This document shows, piece after piece, positions 24,026 through 35,674 of a stretch of DNA of 64,000 bases. The stretch covers positions 124,001 through 188,000 of the forward strand of contig JAEVHH010000005.1 in the NCBI GenBank assembly GCA_017607445.1. The letters run 5' to 3'. The notes below the pieces were generated by a model that did no database searches, was not told the DNA's origin, and saw nothing but the letters and a program-made list of their open reading frames with translations. The translations under genes and the position numbers were made by a program. The stretch comes from Histoplasma ohiense (lineage: Eukaryota; Ascomycota; Eurotiomycetes; Onygenales; Ajellomycetaceae). Numbering within the stretch: position 1 is the first letter of the stretch; every line of letters begins with the position of its first letter.

Positions 24026-25114
24026 CTACTTCGTCCGCTGGCTGGTTAACACTATAGAAGCAATGGCCGTGACAAGAGTAGTTAGACCAACAAGTACCCA
24101 GATGGCATGCTTCAAGTTTACAGTAGGACGGGCGTACACTATGCGCGCGCTGGGGCCAGCTTCGGCATTGTCATCGTTGGGATTTGGGGGTGGTCCGGGG
24201 CGATCGTCCCAGTCCTCATACTCTCCGTCCGCCGGTGGGCTGGTTGCTGCTGAAGCGCTTTCGTTATCGGTGATGTTTTGGGGGCTCGGAGGTGTTGGAG
24301 GTGTTGGAGGCTTTGGAAGGTTTGCATTAGTGTTAGCTGGTGCGATAGCAGCGGGAGGATCAGACGGTGGTGCGATATTTCCCTGCGCGGGCTTTGTATC
24401 GTGCAGACCATGATTGCTATTACCTTCTCCCGCGTTGACGCGTATTGATCCCGCACCGACCAGGCGAACCTGGTGGACGTTCGGATAAAACCTGACTCCA
24501 TACAGTGCAGGGTAGTTAGCATGTGCGTGTGTTGCTAGCCCCGGTTGCACAGTTGACAACGCGGGAGCAGCATTTGCGAACCAATTTCCAGGTCCATAGC
24601 CCAATGCGGAAGCGTTTCCCCGTGGCATTATTCGTCCATGGTAGATGCCTGTCTGTACTGAAGGGACGGCCCGTCCATATGGCTCGACGAAGTCTTCGTA
24701 TCCTGGCAATGCATTGTCGTCAACTGCTGCGCCAATACCGTGAGGGTGGGCACCATCTAGCTCCCCAAAATCATCATATTGCGATCCGGCATCATTGCCA
24801 GCAACACCGTGCTCGGACGTTAACTCCAATGCCATGCGATGCAGCTCTGCTAACTCTATTGACTCAGCGAGAATATGGGTGGGGATGCAGTCTTCGTTTC
24901 CGGCGATTTTGTGGGAGGTCGAGCGGGAGTCGTTAGGAAGAATATCTTCGCCTTGCGAGCGGAATGCAGCACCGCGGGGTGTATTTCTTGAACCTGCGGG
25001 GGTGGAAGAGCGGGCAGCATCGTGGGTGAAATCATCAACCTCGCGACGGGGAGTGGCAGGTCGACTGGTATATTCGGGCGGTGGGTGTGGTGGGTGTGGG
25101 AAGCCCGGATCCAT
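24026..25114 (-). CDS. Predicted tail-anchored protein, Pro-rich, unknown function
   Basis: Single-exon 362-residue ORF from ATG 25114. Low-complexity Pro/Ser/Asn-rich sequence throughout, including a PPTPPTPPSP stretch. It ends with a single hydrophobic segment (about 335–358, HAIWVLVGLTTLVTAIASIV) followed by a short basic end SQRTK. This topology suggests a C-terminal tail anchor in the ER, mitochondrial outer or other membrane, with the bulk in the cytosol. I recognise no family. The length of the clean frame and the C-terminal membrane helix support it being real. The neighbouring gene 25972–26763, on the same strand, is also a single-pass membrane protein but not obviously related. Confidence 0.65.
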   Translation of the reverse strand: MDPGFPHPPHPPPEYTSRPATPRREVDDFTHDAARSSTPAGSRNTPRGAAFRSQGEDILPNDSRSTSHKIAGNEDCIPTHILAESIELAELHRMALELTSEHGVAGNDAGSQYDDFGELDGAHPHGIGAAVDDNALPGYEDFVEPYGRAVPSVQTGIYHGRIMPRGNASALGYGPGNWFANAAPALSTVQPGLATHAHANYPALYGVRFYPNVHQVRLVGAGSIRVNAGEGNSNHGLHDTKPAQGNIAPPSDPPAAIAPANTNANLPKPPTPPTPPSPQNITDNESASAATSPPADGEYEDWDDRPGPPPNPNDDNAEAGPSARIVYARPTVNLKHAIWVLVGLTTLVTAIASIVLTSQRTK

Positions 25115-25971
25115 CTCTCGAGTCAGGGTAGGGCAGTTGGTGGAAGAGTTGAATGTGGTGGCCGGACATGCAAAGAAGGCGTCATGACACAGGTGCGTTA
25201 GGAGTATTATAACTCTATCCCGTAGACGTCTGCTTGGGTACTATCAAACTATCACTGCCAATGTGACAAATATTTCGATACGATCTTTGCCAGGCGAGTA
25301 GTCCCAAGAAGGGGAATTGCAAGAATTGAAAGCCCTACTCCGTATCGACGCAAAGAAGGACCTTGCTGCGATATCGTAATGTGATGTCCCTTTTATTTTC
25401 CACGGAACATATGGAACCATGATTGCTATAACAAGGAACTTTTGCTTGGCATGTATCAAACAGGACGGCAAATATCGAAACTCAACATCAGGGAGAAGGC
25501 AATTGGGAATCAAGTTGGAGGCAATAGCATTGCATCCCTGAAGTCACAGTCCCGCTGCAATTCAAGGTCAAGAAGCATTTTGGAGTAGGTGATGCGTCTC
25601 CAAACATCATAGTAAATATGAACCAAGAACGAGATATCTGGAAATGCATCGTATGAACCGGTTAGAAATAGAGAGTTTGGTCCAGTGAATAGTGTGCTTC
25701 TAGAGTCATTTAACGTATCAAGGTGATATCAATAACATTCTTGAGTGTGGTGAAAATGTACTCTATATTTGAGATATGCATTCGATGGGGTATTGGAAAG
25801 ACAGGGGGGAAAATCTCTTTTTTTTATGTATAGAATATATGTCCAGACAAGTGACCTCATTTCACTTCACCAGCTACCATACGAAAATACAGCTCACGAA
25901 TGAACCCCATCGAATTCAACAAGTTCGAGCGAACAAATGTAGCAGACCCCTACCCACTTCCCCAGTAACTT
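25115..25971. other. Intergenic, about 0.86 kb
   Basis: No gene supported. Carries TACTCCGTA at 25336–25344. AT-rich towards 25971. Confidence 0.5.
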
Positions 25972-26763
25972 TTAAGGAGATAGCCCTCCCTTAGGACGCA
26001 CAGCATCAGGGTATATAGAAATCGCCGGGTCATCGACCACGATGCTCGTGCTCTCCACGAGGGCGCTGCTTGTAGGCCACACAGTCAGAGTAATGGTCTC
26101 CGTCGGCACGGACATCAACGTCATGGTGACACCAGGCGCCGTCAGTTGAGGCAGCAGCGCAAGGGCGTTTTCACCGCCGGATTTTGGGATCCAGAGGCCG
26201 AGGAGCGCGAAGGTGCAGAAGAGCGGGACGATGAGGATGGGGCAGAGGGCGACGAGGAGGAGGCCGAGCTGCGCGCAGCAACCGCGCTGCGGCATTGGGA
26301 GTTCTCTGGTGGGGATGAAGTAGCGGTCGTCAGAGGCCTGTTGGGAGATTATCGCGGGCGTCGGTGGAAGAGAGAGGAATTCCGCGTTAAAGTGGTGATC
26401 TGTATGTGGCATTTTCTCTATTTTCTCCATTTTCTCCATTTTCTCTGTGGGAGATAGGTTCACGGCTGGAGGTTGGGTTGCTCGTGCTGTATCTTCTTCC
26501 AGAAGCGCCGCAGCGTCTTTCTTGGAGAAGGACGTCTGGCGTCCTGGGAGGCCGATGGTAGGCAGTGTGTGTGAGAACCGATCGGCCCTTGGGGTTTGAT
26601 AGCAGGTTGATGAGCAGCTCTCCGTGGGGCTGGGGATGTCCTTGAAAGGGTTTCCCGCCTCTTCAGTGTATTCATGAACGGTCGGTTGCTGTCTGTTGTC
26701 TATGCTCCCGTACCAGCGCGGAGAGGACGCGAAGAGCGTGGCTGGAGATCCCGCGGGCGGCAT
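25972..26763 (-). CDS. Predicted single-pass membrane protein, unknown function
   Basis: Single-exon 263-residue ORF from ATG 26763. Residues 1–155 are hydrophilic and include the local repeat EKMEKMEKIEKM (about 107–118), seen in DNA as GAAAATG units. A Cys-containing hydrophobic segment at about 163–190 (LGLLLVALCPILIVPLFC) is the only membrane span, and the C-terminal ~70 residues are Thr/Val-rich with an ETITLTVWP stretch that could be a beta-rich extracytosolic region. No signal peptide, so N-in/C-out is likely (inference). Not recognised as a named family. Confidence 0.65.
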   Translation of the reverse strand: MPPAGSPATLFASSPRWYGSIDNRQQPTVHEYTEEAGNPFKDIPSPTESCSSTCYQTPRADRFSHTLPTIGLPGRQTSFSKKDAAALLEEDTARATQPPAVNLSPTEKMEKMEKIEKMPHTDHHFNAEFLSLPPTPAIISQQASDDRYFIPTRELPMPQRGCCAQLGLLLVALCPILIVPLFCTFALLGLWIPKSGGENALALLPQLTAPGVTMTLMSVPTETITLTVWPTSSALVESTSIVVDDPAISIYPDAVRPKGGLSP

Positions 26764-28070
26764 GATGGATGTTTATTTGATTTTTTTTTGTTTTGTTGAG
26801 CAGTCTATTTAAATGGAATGGAGAGGCTGGACTGGTCGCTGTTGGAGGTACCATCAACGGGAACTCGCATTTATAACTGACGTCGATGAGCATTTATCAA
26901 CGTATCTGAGTATTGAGAACTATCTGAAGTCCCTTTTTGGTGATAGGAAAGGGACCATAATAATATTCTCCACTCGATAGGAAATACGGCGATAATGGAT
27001 ATTTTGATATATACATGGAGGATATATCGGAGACACGAGGTTCCTTTTGAGCTCGTGAAGCCGTGAAGCCGTGAAGCGGCTTGGCTGAACGACATGGTGA
27101 ACACTGTTGGTTTCGGGATCTACCAGCATGCGGGATCAAAGAGAAAAACGCAATCTGAAGGGACCGATCTTGTTGGTGCTGTGGCGAGAAGAGGATGAAG
27201 ATGGCCCACAGGTGTCCCTTGTCAACCAAGAGCTCGAACAAAGGAAACAGCAGGTAGCCATTCGCGCGGGCGTCGTATGGCAAGAGGTCTATGAAAGGTG
27301 CATTGTGTGCAATGCATGGTTATGGCGCTGACCAGAGACAAGGAAGAGATGAAAAAAAGAGGTCGTCGCATCGTGGGGAGACGGATAGATGTTGGTTGCC
27401 TTTGAGAATTTCCTATATGTATGTATATGTGTATATATTTACCCGGGAGCTCATCGGCACCAACAGAGCTTGCCAACAAACACCACCACGCTGTGCCCGA
27501 TATCCGGTCCCTCCAGGGCTCAACCCTGATCCCGAGCCAATTGTCTATCCACACCTTCAGACCCTTGGTTGCGGTAGGTTGAGTTTCAAGGCTTGGGTGC
27601 CCCAGGGTAGAGAAGCAATGCATTACACATACATTGACAGAGAAGAGTTTAGTTCGAGCTCTATTTTTGCTTGACAAACTCACCAGTCTACTTCTCTTTT
27701 TTTATTCTTCCTTTCTTCCTTCGTTTTGCTTCTGCTGTTTAAAAATAACACAAATACATTTGCGGACCAGGCTCCCGCTGCGCAGAGCCAACCATGTTTA
27801 CATTTGGCATTTGGTCAGAAAGACCATCATGGTTAACTACGCTGTCTAATCTCTCGTTGTTCCCAGGGACCAGCCAATCCGCTGGCGAACCCCTATTATC
27901 TGCTACTCTTGTGTGGATGAACACACGTACGTGGTCGATGAAGGCTGATACATGATGCTGATGATGATAATATATTTATTTTACTTTGAGGGATCCAGCG
28001 TTTCAAAAAGCATTTCTGGTAAGCAAAATCTCCCCGAGTTGGTTGATAACTCATAAGATAAGAGCTCTCT

Positions 28071-28074
<4 letters not shown>

Positions 28075-28104
<30 letters not shown>
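28075..28104. repeat. T30 homopolymer run
   Basis: Thirty consecutive T on the + strand, in the region upstream of the elongation factor 3 gene. Confidence 0.9.
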
Positions 28105-28514
28105 CATTGTCAATCAACCCAGGCGAGAAAGGCGGTGTAAATAAGAAACACACACAATAAATTTGATAAAATTCGGCCGGCATCCTCTGCCTGGCTGGAA
28201 CTGGCTGGAACCCGTAGCTGGTGAGAGAGTTGGCTGGCGTTTGGCATTTGATTAGGGTTGCAGACACACACCGCCACGATCCACAGATTGGTTGATGCCC
28301 GTTATCTGCTTGGGTCCTGACAGCGGGTGATGATGACGATGATACTGAGTTACAACTTACCCTGAAGCCGCTCAACAACAGGCAGAAAAAGCCAATCCAA
28401 GAGTTAATAGGACATTGGCAGTTAAATAGTAAATAAATAGTAGCATAGTAACTATATTGATGTGATATATACGCTATACTGTCCATGAGTCAGCCATGCC
28501 TGGGTGGCCAGACG

Positions 28515-28602
28515 ATACCGTACCGTACCGTATCCGAGTCTGCCACTCCTACCAGACCATACCATACCAGACCATACCATACCAGACCATACCATACCAT
28601 AC
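28515..28602. repeat. ACCGT/ACCAT minisatellite
   Basis: 28515–28533 repeats a five-base unit (ACCGT), and 28551–28602 repeats ACCAT-based units grouped as a 15-base unit ACCAGACCATACCAT about three times. The two blocks look like variants of one expanding pentamer. It lies about 0.55 kb upstream of the elongation factor 3 start. Confidence 0.85.
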
Positions 28603-29143
28603 ATGGTCACCGCACTCAGCCCTGCCCAACCACGGCCGCGCATTTGTCACGCTGCGCTGCGCATCCCTGTACCAGATGACCGCCATGCCCTTTGCGGACT
28701 AGCGCGCGGACCCTCGCCGCAGGGGAAAGTCCAAGAAAAAAAAGTTCGAAAATTTTAAAAGGGACTCCAACTTCTGCCGTCCACTTTTTCTTCCTCTCTT
28801 CTTCTTCTCCATCTTTCTCGTCCTCCCTGTCTCCCATCTCCACTCTTCCCTTGTTTCTTTTCCTTCTTCTCGTCGGCTTCCTCGGCTTCTTCCTGTGATA
28901 GACAAAATATAGAATCCTCCATAGACGGTTTTCTCTGGCCCCCATTTTCCTCCGCGTTTGCGAAGACGCTTTTTTTCTTCTCTTGGGCGCTACAAATCGA
29001 ATAAGAATCCAACTTCTCATCCTCTTTTTCTCCTTCTGCAAAGACATCTCTTTCTTAATAAATACCCTTTTTTTCTTCCTCTTCTTCTCCTCCTTTGCCC
29101 CTTTTTTTTTTAACTCCCAAAAGTCCTGTTTTCTTCTCTCAAA

Positions 29144-32100
29144 ATGCCTGCTGTCGACGTTGCCCCTTCTACCCCAGCCATGTCTGCCAAAGACGCTTCC
29201 AAATCCATCACTGTCCTCGAAGAACTCCTCAAATCACTCTCACTCACAAAAACCCCTGACGAGGCTAAAGCCGCCGCTACCAACATTGCTACCCTTCTGA
29301 ATGGCCCTGTCGAAGAGCAGGTTCTCCCAGCCAAGTATGCACTCACACTTTCGTCTCTGCCTTGGGGCAGTGAAAACCCAAACCAAAAAAAAAAACCCAA
29401 CTAACATGCATTTTTCAGGGCTGTCGAACTATTGAAGAAGCAACTCGCAAACAAGAAAGATGCCAGTACCCGTGAGCGCGCCCTCGAGGCTATCCTCGCC
29501 ATCGCCCTTCATTCGTCCGTTGCACCGGCTTTCGAGCCATACCTGGTCACCCTGCTACCTCCCACTCTCGCAGCGGTTGGCGACAAGATGGTCGCAGTGA
29601 AGAATGTCGCTCAAGCTGCCGCTGTTGCCCTTGTCAAGGCCATCAATCCAAACTCCGTCAAGGCTGCTCTGCCCCCCATCATCAACTCCATCCTCTCCGC
29701 TCAAAAATGGCAGGAGAAGATGACGGGCCTGCAGTGCGTCGAGGCCCTCGTCGAGACCTCTCCGGCCCAGCTCGCCTACCGCGTTCCAGATCTGATTCCC
29801 GTGGTGTCCGAGTCCATGTGGGATACCAAGCCAGAAGTCAAGAAATATGCCTACAGCATCATGGAGAAAGTCTGTGGCCTGATCGTCAACAAGGATATCG
29901 AACGCTTCATTCCCGAGCTGATCAAGTGTATCGCCAAGCCTGAGAATGTCCCGGAGACCATTCACTTGCTCGGTGCTACTACTTTCGTTACCGATGTCCA
30001 TGAGCCTACCCTGGCTATCATGGTGCCTCTGCTTGACCGTGGTCTTGCCGAGCGGGATACTGCCATCAAGCGGAAGTCAGCTGTCATTGTCGACAACATG
30101 TGTAAGCTCGTCGAGGATCCTCAGATCGTCGCTGCTTTCTTGCCAAAACTCATGCCTGCGCTTGAGAAGAACTACGAAAATCTGGCTGATCCTGAGGCCC
30201 GTGAAAAGACCAAGCAAGGTCTTGATACCCTCATCCGTGTTGGCCATGTCAAGAACGGCAAGATCCCCGAGGTGTCCAAGGCTGGCGACGTTGAGACCGT
30301 CGTTGCCATCCTCAAGGATATCCTCCAAGCCAAACACAAAGCTCAGATCGCCACCTCCGAGCCTACCATCACTTATATCGCAGCCATTGCCGGCCAGCTT
30401 GTCGACGAGAAAGTCATTGACCTGGCGTCGTGGACCGAGAACACCCTGCCTTACATCACCGCCATTACTGGTGAAGCCGACGCCAGATCCGTTGCCGAGA
30501 CCCTGCGTCTCCGTGCTTCTCCCGGCGCTGCTGATGAGGCTGCCGTTGAGCCAGACGAAGAGGAAGGCGAGGATCTTTGCAACTGCACGTTCAACTTGGC
30601 CTACGGTGCTAAGATCTTGCTGAACCAGACCCACCTGCGCCTCAAGCGCGGTCAACGATATGGTCTCCTCGGCCCCAACGGTTCCGGTAAATCCACCCTC
30701 ATGCGCGCCATCAACAACGAGCAGGTCGAGGGTTTCCCCAAGAAGGATCAGGTCAAGACGGTCTTCGTCGAGCACGACCTTGATGCTGCTGATACTGAGC
30801 AGACCGTCATAGGCTGGACTCAGAAGAAGCTGGCCGAGGTTGGCGTCAACATCTCCACTGATGCTATCGAGGCTCGTCTAGTCGAGTTCGGTTTCCTCCG
30901 TGAACAATTTGAAGGCCCCATCACCTCTCTCTCTGGTGGCTGGAAGATGAAGCTTGCTCTTGCCCGTGCTGTCTTCGAGGAGCCAGATATCCTCCTGCTC
31001 GACGAGCCCACCAACCATCTTGACGTGAAGAACGTTGCCTGGCTCGAGAATTACCTCATCAACTCTCCTTGCACCTGCATTATTGTCTCGCACGATAGCA
31101 AGTTCTTGAACAACGTCGTCCAGCACGTTATCCACTACGAGCGCTTCAAGCTCCGCAGATACCGTGGCAACTTGACTGAATTCGCCAAGCGTTGCCCCTC
31201 TGCGCGCTCTTACTTTGAGCTCGAGGCTTCGGAGATGGAGTTCAAGTTCCCAGAGCCAGGTTTCCTTGAAGGTGTCAAGACCAAGGCCAAGGCCATTGTT
31301 CGCGTCAACAACATGTCCTTCCAATACCCCGGCACCTCCAAGCCCCAGATTGCAGATATCACCTTCCAATGCTCGCTCGGTTCCCGTATCGCCGTCATTG
31401 GCCCCAACGGTGCTGGCAAGAGTACACTGGTCAACGTCCTGACAGGCGAACTTATCCCCACCAGCGGTGATATCTACCACCACGAGAACATCCGTATCGC
31501 CTACATCAAACAGCACGCCTTCGCCCATATCGACAACCACCTCGACAAAACGCCTTCCGAATACATCCAATGGCGTTTCCAAACCGGCGAGGATCGCGAA
31601 ACCATGGATCGCGCTAACAAGATCGTCACCGAGGATGACGAAAAGGCAATGGACAAGATCTTCAACATCGACGGCAGCAAACGTCGCGTCATCGGCATCC
31701 ACTCCCGCCGCAAGTTCAAGAACTCCTACGAATACGAATGTTCCTTCGTCCTGGGCGAGAACGTCGGCCTGAAGAACGAGAAATGGACCCCGATGATGAC
31801 GGCAGACAATGCCTGGATCCCCCGTAACGAGATCCTCGCTTCACACGCCAAGATGGTCGCCGAGGTTGACCAGAAAGAGGCCCTGGCCAGTGGCCAATTC
31901 CGCCCTCTCGTCCGCAAGGAGATCGAACAGCACTGCTCCTTCTTTGGCCTCGATGCCGAGCTGGTCTCGCACTCGCGCATGCGCGGCCTCTCTGGCGGCC
32001 AGCGGGTCAAGGTCGTGCTCGCAGCTTGTTCGTGGCAGCGGCCGCATCTGATCGTCCTCGACGAGCCGACCAACTACCTCGACCGCGACTCGCTCGGAGC

Positions 32101-32535
32101 GCTCTCCAAGGCCCTGAAATCCTTCGAGGGTGGTGTGATCATCATCACTCACTCCTCCGAGTTCACCGAAGGGCTGACTTCTGAAATCTGGTCCGTGCTG
32201 AAGTCCGAATCGGACGGCATCGGCCGCATGCAGCCGTCCGGCCACAATTGGGTGCAGGGCCAGGGCACGGGCCCCCGCCTGACAGAGAAGGAGGACGACC
32301 AGGAGAAGTTCGATGCTATGGGTATGTTTTCTGTTCATTCTACACTCCTTTATATGTATAAATATATATATACAATACGAAAGTTGCTTGCTAACCACTC
32401 AAACCTCCAGGTAACAAAATCGAGTCCACCAAGAAGGCGAAGAAACTCACTGCATCCGAGCTGCGGAAGAAACGCAAGGACCGCATGGCTCGCCGCCGCG
32501 CTGGCGAGGAGGTCTTCAGCGATGAGGACTTGTAA
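29144..32535 (+). CDS. YEF3: Translation elongation factor 3 (fungal ABC-F ATPase)
   Basis: Exons 29144–29334, 29419–32321 and 32411–32535 encode 1072 residues (3219 bases, in frame). This fungus-typical factor binds the ribosome and drives release of deacylated tRNA from the E site with ATP. N-terminal HEAT repeats occupy about 1–350. ABC1 shows GPNGSGKST (~480), the signature [14 protein letters not shown] and [15 protein letters not shown]2 shows GPNGAGKST (~723), [13 protein letters not shown] and [12 protein letters not shown], with the chromodomain-like insert between its Walker A and signature. The basic C-terminus ([18 protein letters not shown]) comes mainly from exon 3 and matches the ribosome-binding tail. 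Strong C-ending codon bias fits very high expression. Length is close to other fungal eEF3. Confidence 0.98.
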
Positions 32536-33757
32536 AAGGAAGATGTTTTCTTTTCTCCTTTTTTTTTTTTTTTGAATTAATTTCCTTACTTCTGCTCTTC
32601 CCGCTCGGGAGCTTAATGATGATCGCTTGTTCATATGACTGGGATTTGGGTTGATTTAAATACTTTTTGCTATCTATTAATGGGTGTTATCTGGCTTACA
32701 AAAATGTTTTTTTTTCTTGCTCTGATTTTTTTCAAGTGATATCTATCTTCCTTTGGGTTGTGTTTTTTTACTCTTGATAATATATGTTATGTCTCTGCAC
32801 CCCCTTTTTTTTCATTTAACTACTGTGAGCTATCAAACACTTTGTAATTTTGTGAAAGGAAAAATATAGAAAATGGAAAATAGAAAAGGGAATTCCATTT
32901 ATTTTCATTGGCAAAAGGAATCAATCAATTAATAGATAGATTTATAGAGGTTTTCATGTTAACCTGTATATATTTGATCATTGAATTTTTGCTTGGTTAG
33001 ATGTTTTTGATGTAAAAAGTCAATTTCAAATAACAGTTCACTGTGGTGACTCTTCTTTATGTTGCTTTTCAAATTTTGTTTTCATTTTATTTATCCATTC
33101 ATACATCTCATTTCTGAATCATATTATTGTTAATTCTTTTCTCTGTGTTCTGTGCTCTGCTGAGAGAGAGTCTTCATTTGCTTTGGCTCTATATATTTCT
33201 ATCAGTGTATGTATGATCTTTTTAGAAATTCAGAAATGGTACGGAGAAGAAACACACTCAAACACATATATATATAGATAGCTGTTAGACTACTACCCAC
33301 TTGTCAAGATGGTCTTTATAGCTGTTTGGAAAAAAGAGCTAGCTATATACAACAAAATCAATCTTGAGAACTGCTCTGTTATCAAAATCATCCATAATTA
33401 CTTTCATTCTTATCAACAATTATCTATCTTGGATCATCTTTGGTTCATTTTCTTATCTCTTGTCTCTTTGAATGGAATGGAATGGAAACTGCAGTATACT
33501 CTGTCTTACAAAATTCACAAACTGGCCAGAAAATCAGTTTGCTTAGAAGCTGCTCCATCGAAGGTTACATATATCCCAGCACTTTCTGCTCTTGTATCTT
33601 GTGGTTGTGATTATCGGAGGCGTTTCGGCGCGCCCAAGTCAACCGTGCTCGAACGCTTCTGGTCATTGACATGAACTTTTTTTTTGTTTTGCAATAACCA
33701 GCTGAGAATGCAATTCGAAACCAACTTAACCACCGTCATTTCCCCCATCTGGCATTC
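32536..33757. other. AT-rich intergenic region
   Basis: Strikingly AT-rich and T-run-rich compared with the flanking genes; probably the long 3' flank of the elongation factor gene plus the promoter of the next gene. No ORF worth reporting. Confidence 0.5.
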
Positions 33758-35223
33758 ATGATGATAAGGATTTTGATTCGCACTCGTATGGGAACTTTGA
33801 CCAGTCCTTTTAGCCGTGTCGTTGCCTCCCGACTTTCTCATCCAACGTGCAAAGGAACCCCCAGAGCAATGGCTTCATTGCCGTCGCCAACACGCGAATT
33901 TTCGACGTCTGCATTCCCCGAGTGGAGCTCAAAGGAATTGGTCGAAGAGGAGGATATTCCTTCTTACAAAGCGGAACAGTTCTACCCGGTCCATATTGGA
34001 CAGGTGTTCGAGGCAAGATACCAAGTCGTTTCCAAGCTGGGTTTCGGGACGACGTCGACGGTTTGGCTTTGTCGGGATTTAAAGTCTGTAGCTTGCTAGC
34101 TTCATAAACATGATAAATAACCAAAGGCTGCTAGCTAGTCCTAGTTCCTAGATGGCTACGTTCTAATTATTTGATAGAGAACATCGATATATCGCTCTCA
34201 AAGTGTGCATCCGAAAAGAGGGAACAGAACAACATCAACACCATGAGATTACAGTTTCCCAGCATCTTCACGATTTCCCTCTCGAGAGTCGCGGGGGGGA
34301 AGAGCTTGTCCGGAGAGTCCTTGATTCCTTCGAAGTCACCGGTCCCAATGGAGTGCACCAGTGTCTTGTCTATAAGCCACTTGGGATGAGGTTCACCGAT
34401 TTCCTCAAGCTCTTCCCAGACAAGATGTTTCCGAAAGACCTTGTTCAGAGAAGCATCCAATTTCTTCTTTTTGCTGTTGACTTTTTGCACAGGTGTGAAG
34501 TTGTGCATACAGGTGATTTTTTTGGGCCAAAAACAACAAAAGTATCACCTTATCTTTCCTGTAAACACTACTCACTGACTTCTCAACTCGAGATATCTCC
34601 TCCAACAATCTCCTCCAGGGCGTCCACGATGATTCCATCCTGACACAACTTGAACAGGAAGAAGTCGATCATCCAAGCGCGAGGAAAAGCCTGGAAAATG
34701 ATCGTGCCATATATACCTCTCGACCCATGCCAATATGCACTGGGTTTCCAGTGCTCTGCGATCTATTCGAGGGCGGACGCCTATTCATCGCCAGGAAGGA
34801 CGGCATATTAGACGACGAGCAACACTTAGCAGAAATAGTATCATTGTTGGGTCCCCCGCCTCCGGAATTTATAAAGGGAAATTCCAAATGTCTCGAGTAC
34901 TGGGACGAAGAAGGTAATCAAACATTTATTGCTCAAAACCTCAATCGACCCGATATTTTATATATGAATCCATGCGGGGGAAAACACTCACATATATTTC
35001 TTTTCTGGCAGGAAACTGGAAGGGCTCCATACCCATCCCGGATCAATCTTTCGAAACACGCGAGTGGCGACTGAACGAGGAGGATCGCGCTCTATTTTTG
35101 AATTACCTCCGAAGGATATTACGCTGGAGGCCGGAGGAGAGGCCAACGGCTGAGGAGCTCGCTTTTGATGACTTTCTCATGCAACCGCTCGTGGAGTCCC
35201 GTGCGCGTGCTGCGGGGAATTAG
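33758..35223 (+). CDS. SRPK-like protein kinase lacking its activation segment
   Basis: Exons 33758–34083, 34178–34512, 34593–34913 and 35012–35223 encode 397 residues (in frame). The N-terminus is Arg/Ser-rich and mitochondrion-like. The kinase part shows [11 protein letters not shown], the ATP-binding Lys in YIALKVC, and [13 protein letters not shown], the catalytic loop with SRPK-style HTD. Then sequence jumps from GFPVLCD straight to LFEGGRLF: the DFG motif, the APE end and helix F are missing, although LGPPPPEF and [17 protein letters not shown] of the C-lobe follow normally. The frame stays open and splice sites are intact, so a protein can be made, but without the Mg-binding Asp it should be catalytically inactive. 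Either a pseudogene with an in-frame deletion or a pseudokinase. SRPK-like paralogues are common in Eurotiomycetes (established knowledge, not checked here). Confidence 0.85.
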
Positions 35224-35674
35224 GCATTTTCTGCGCACTTTTTGGACTTTTTTTTTTGGGTTGTTACTGTACGATATATATCCGAGTAGAATCTAAATTT
35301 CGGATACCCTCTTCTCTGCCTCAAGCCGTAGCTTCCAACTACCATGAATGTTAGAATTGAAAATGGAAGTAAGGTACAGACGGCCAACCTTCACAGACGC
35401 CTTACTCATACGCCTATCAAGTCTCTCTTCAACGATCACTGTATCAAGAAAAAACTGATACAGAGCCAAGGCCGATTACGAGCGACGGACCTTTCGCAAC
35501 CCGACTGCCCGATGCCAAACCGCTGGAAAGCCGTGATGGCTCCGGGGAGGAAACGAGATGCCTCCCTCTGATGTTTTTTTCTTTAATGTTTTGTTTCGGT
35601 GTTTTGTTTTGCCTCGCTACATGTAGCAAGCAGCCAGAGAAGCCGTTGAAAAGCCACTCCGCTATTTAATCACC
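35224..35674. other. Intergenic between SRPK-like and PSST-like genes
   Basis: 451 bases with a T run near 35250 (kinase 3' flank) and a T-rich leader before 35675. No gene supported. Confidence 0.5.

Larger units (their letters stand above)
26764..29143. other. Intergenic, 2.4 kb, including the elongation factor 3 promoter
   Basis: No gene supported. It holds a triple GTGAAGCC repeat near 27054–27077, a T30 run at 28075–28104, and a minisatellite at 28515–28602. Downstream 28780–29140 is strongly pyrimidine-rich, as in leaders of highly expressed fungal genes. The many ORFs here are low complexity. Confidence 0.5.

Noticed and set aside
28452..28702. Several ORFs over the ACCAT repeat
   Set aside because: Open only because the pentamer repeat lacks stops; no coding character.
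30077..31702. Long reverse ORFs of 232 and 274 codons
   Set aside because: Antisense shadows of the strongly codon-biased elongation factor 3 gene.
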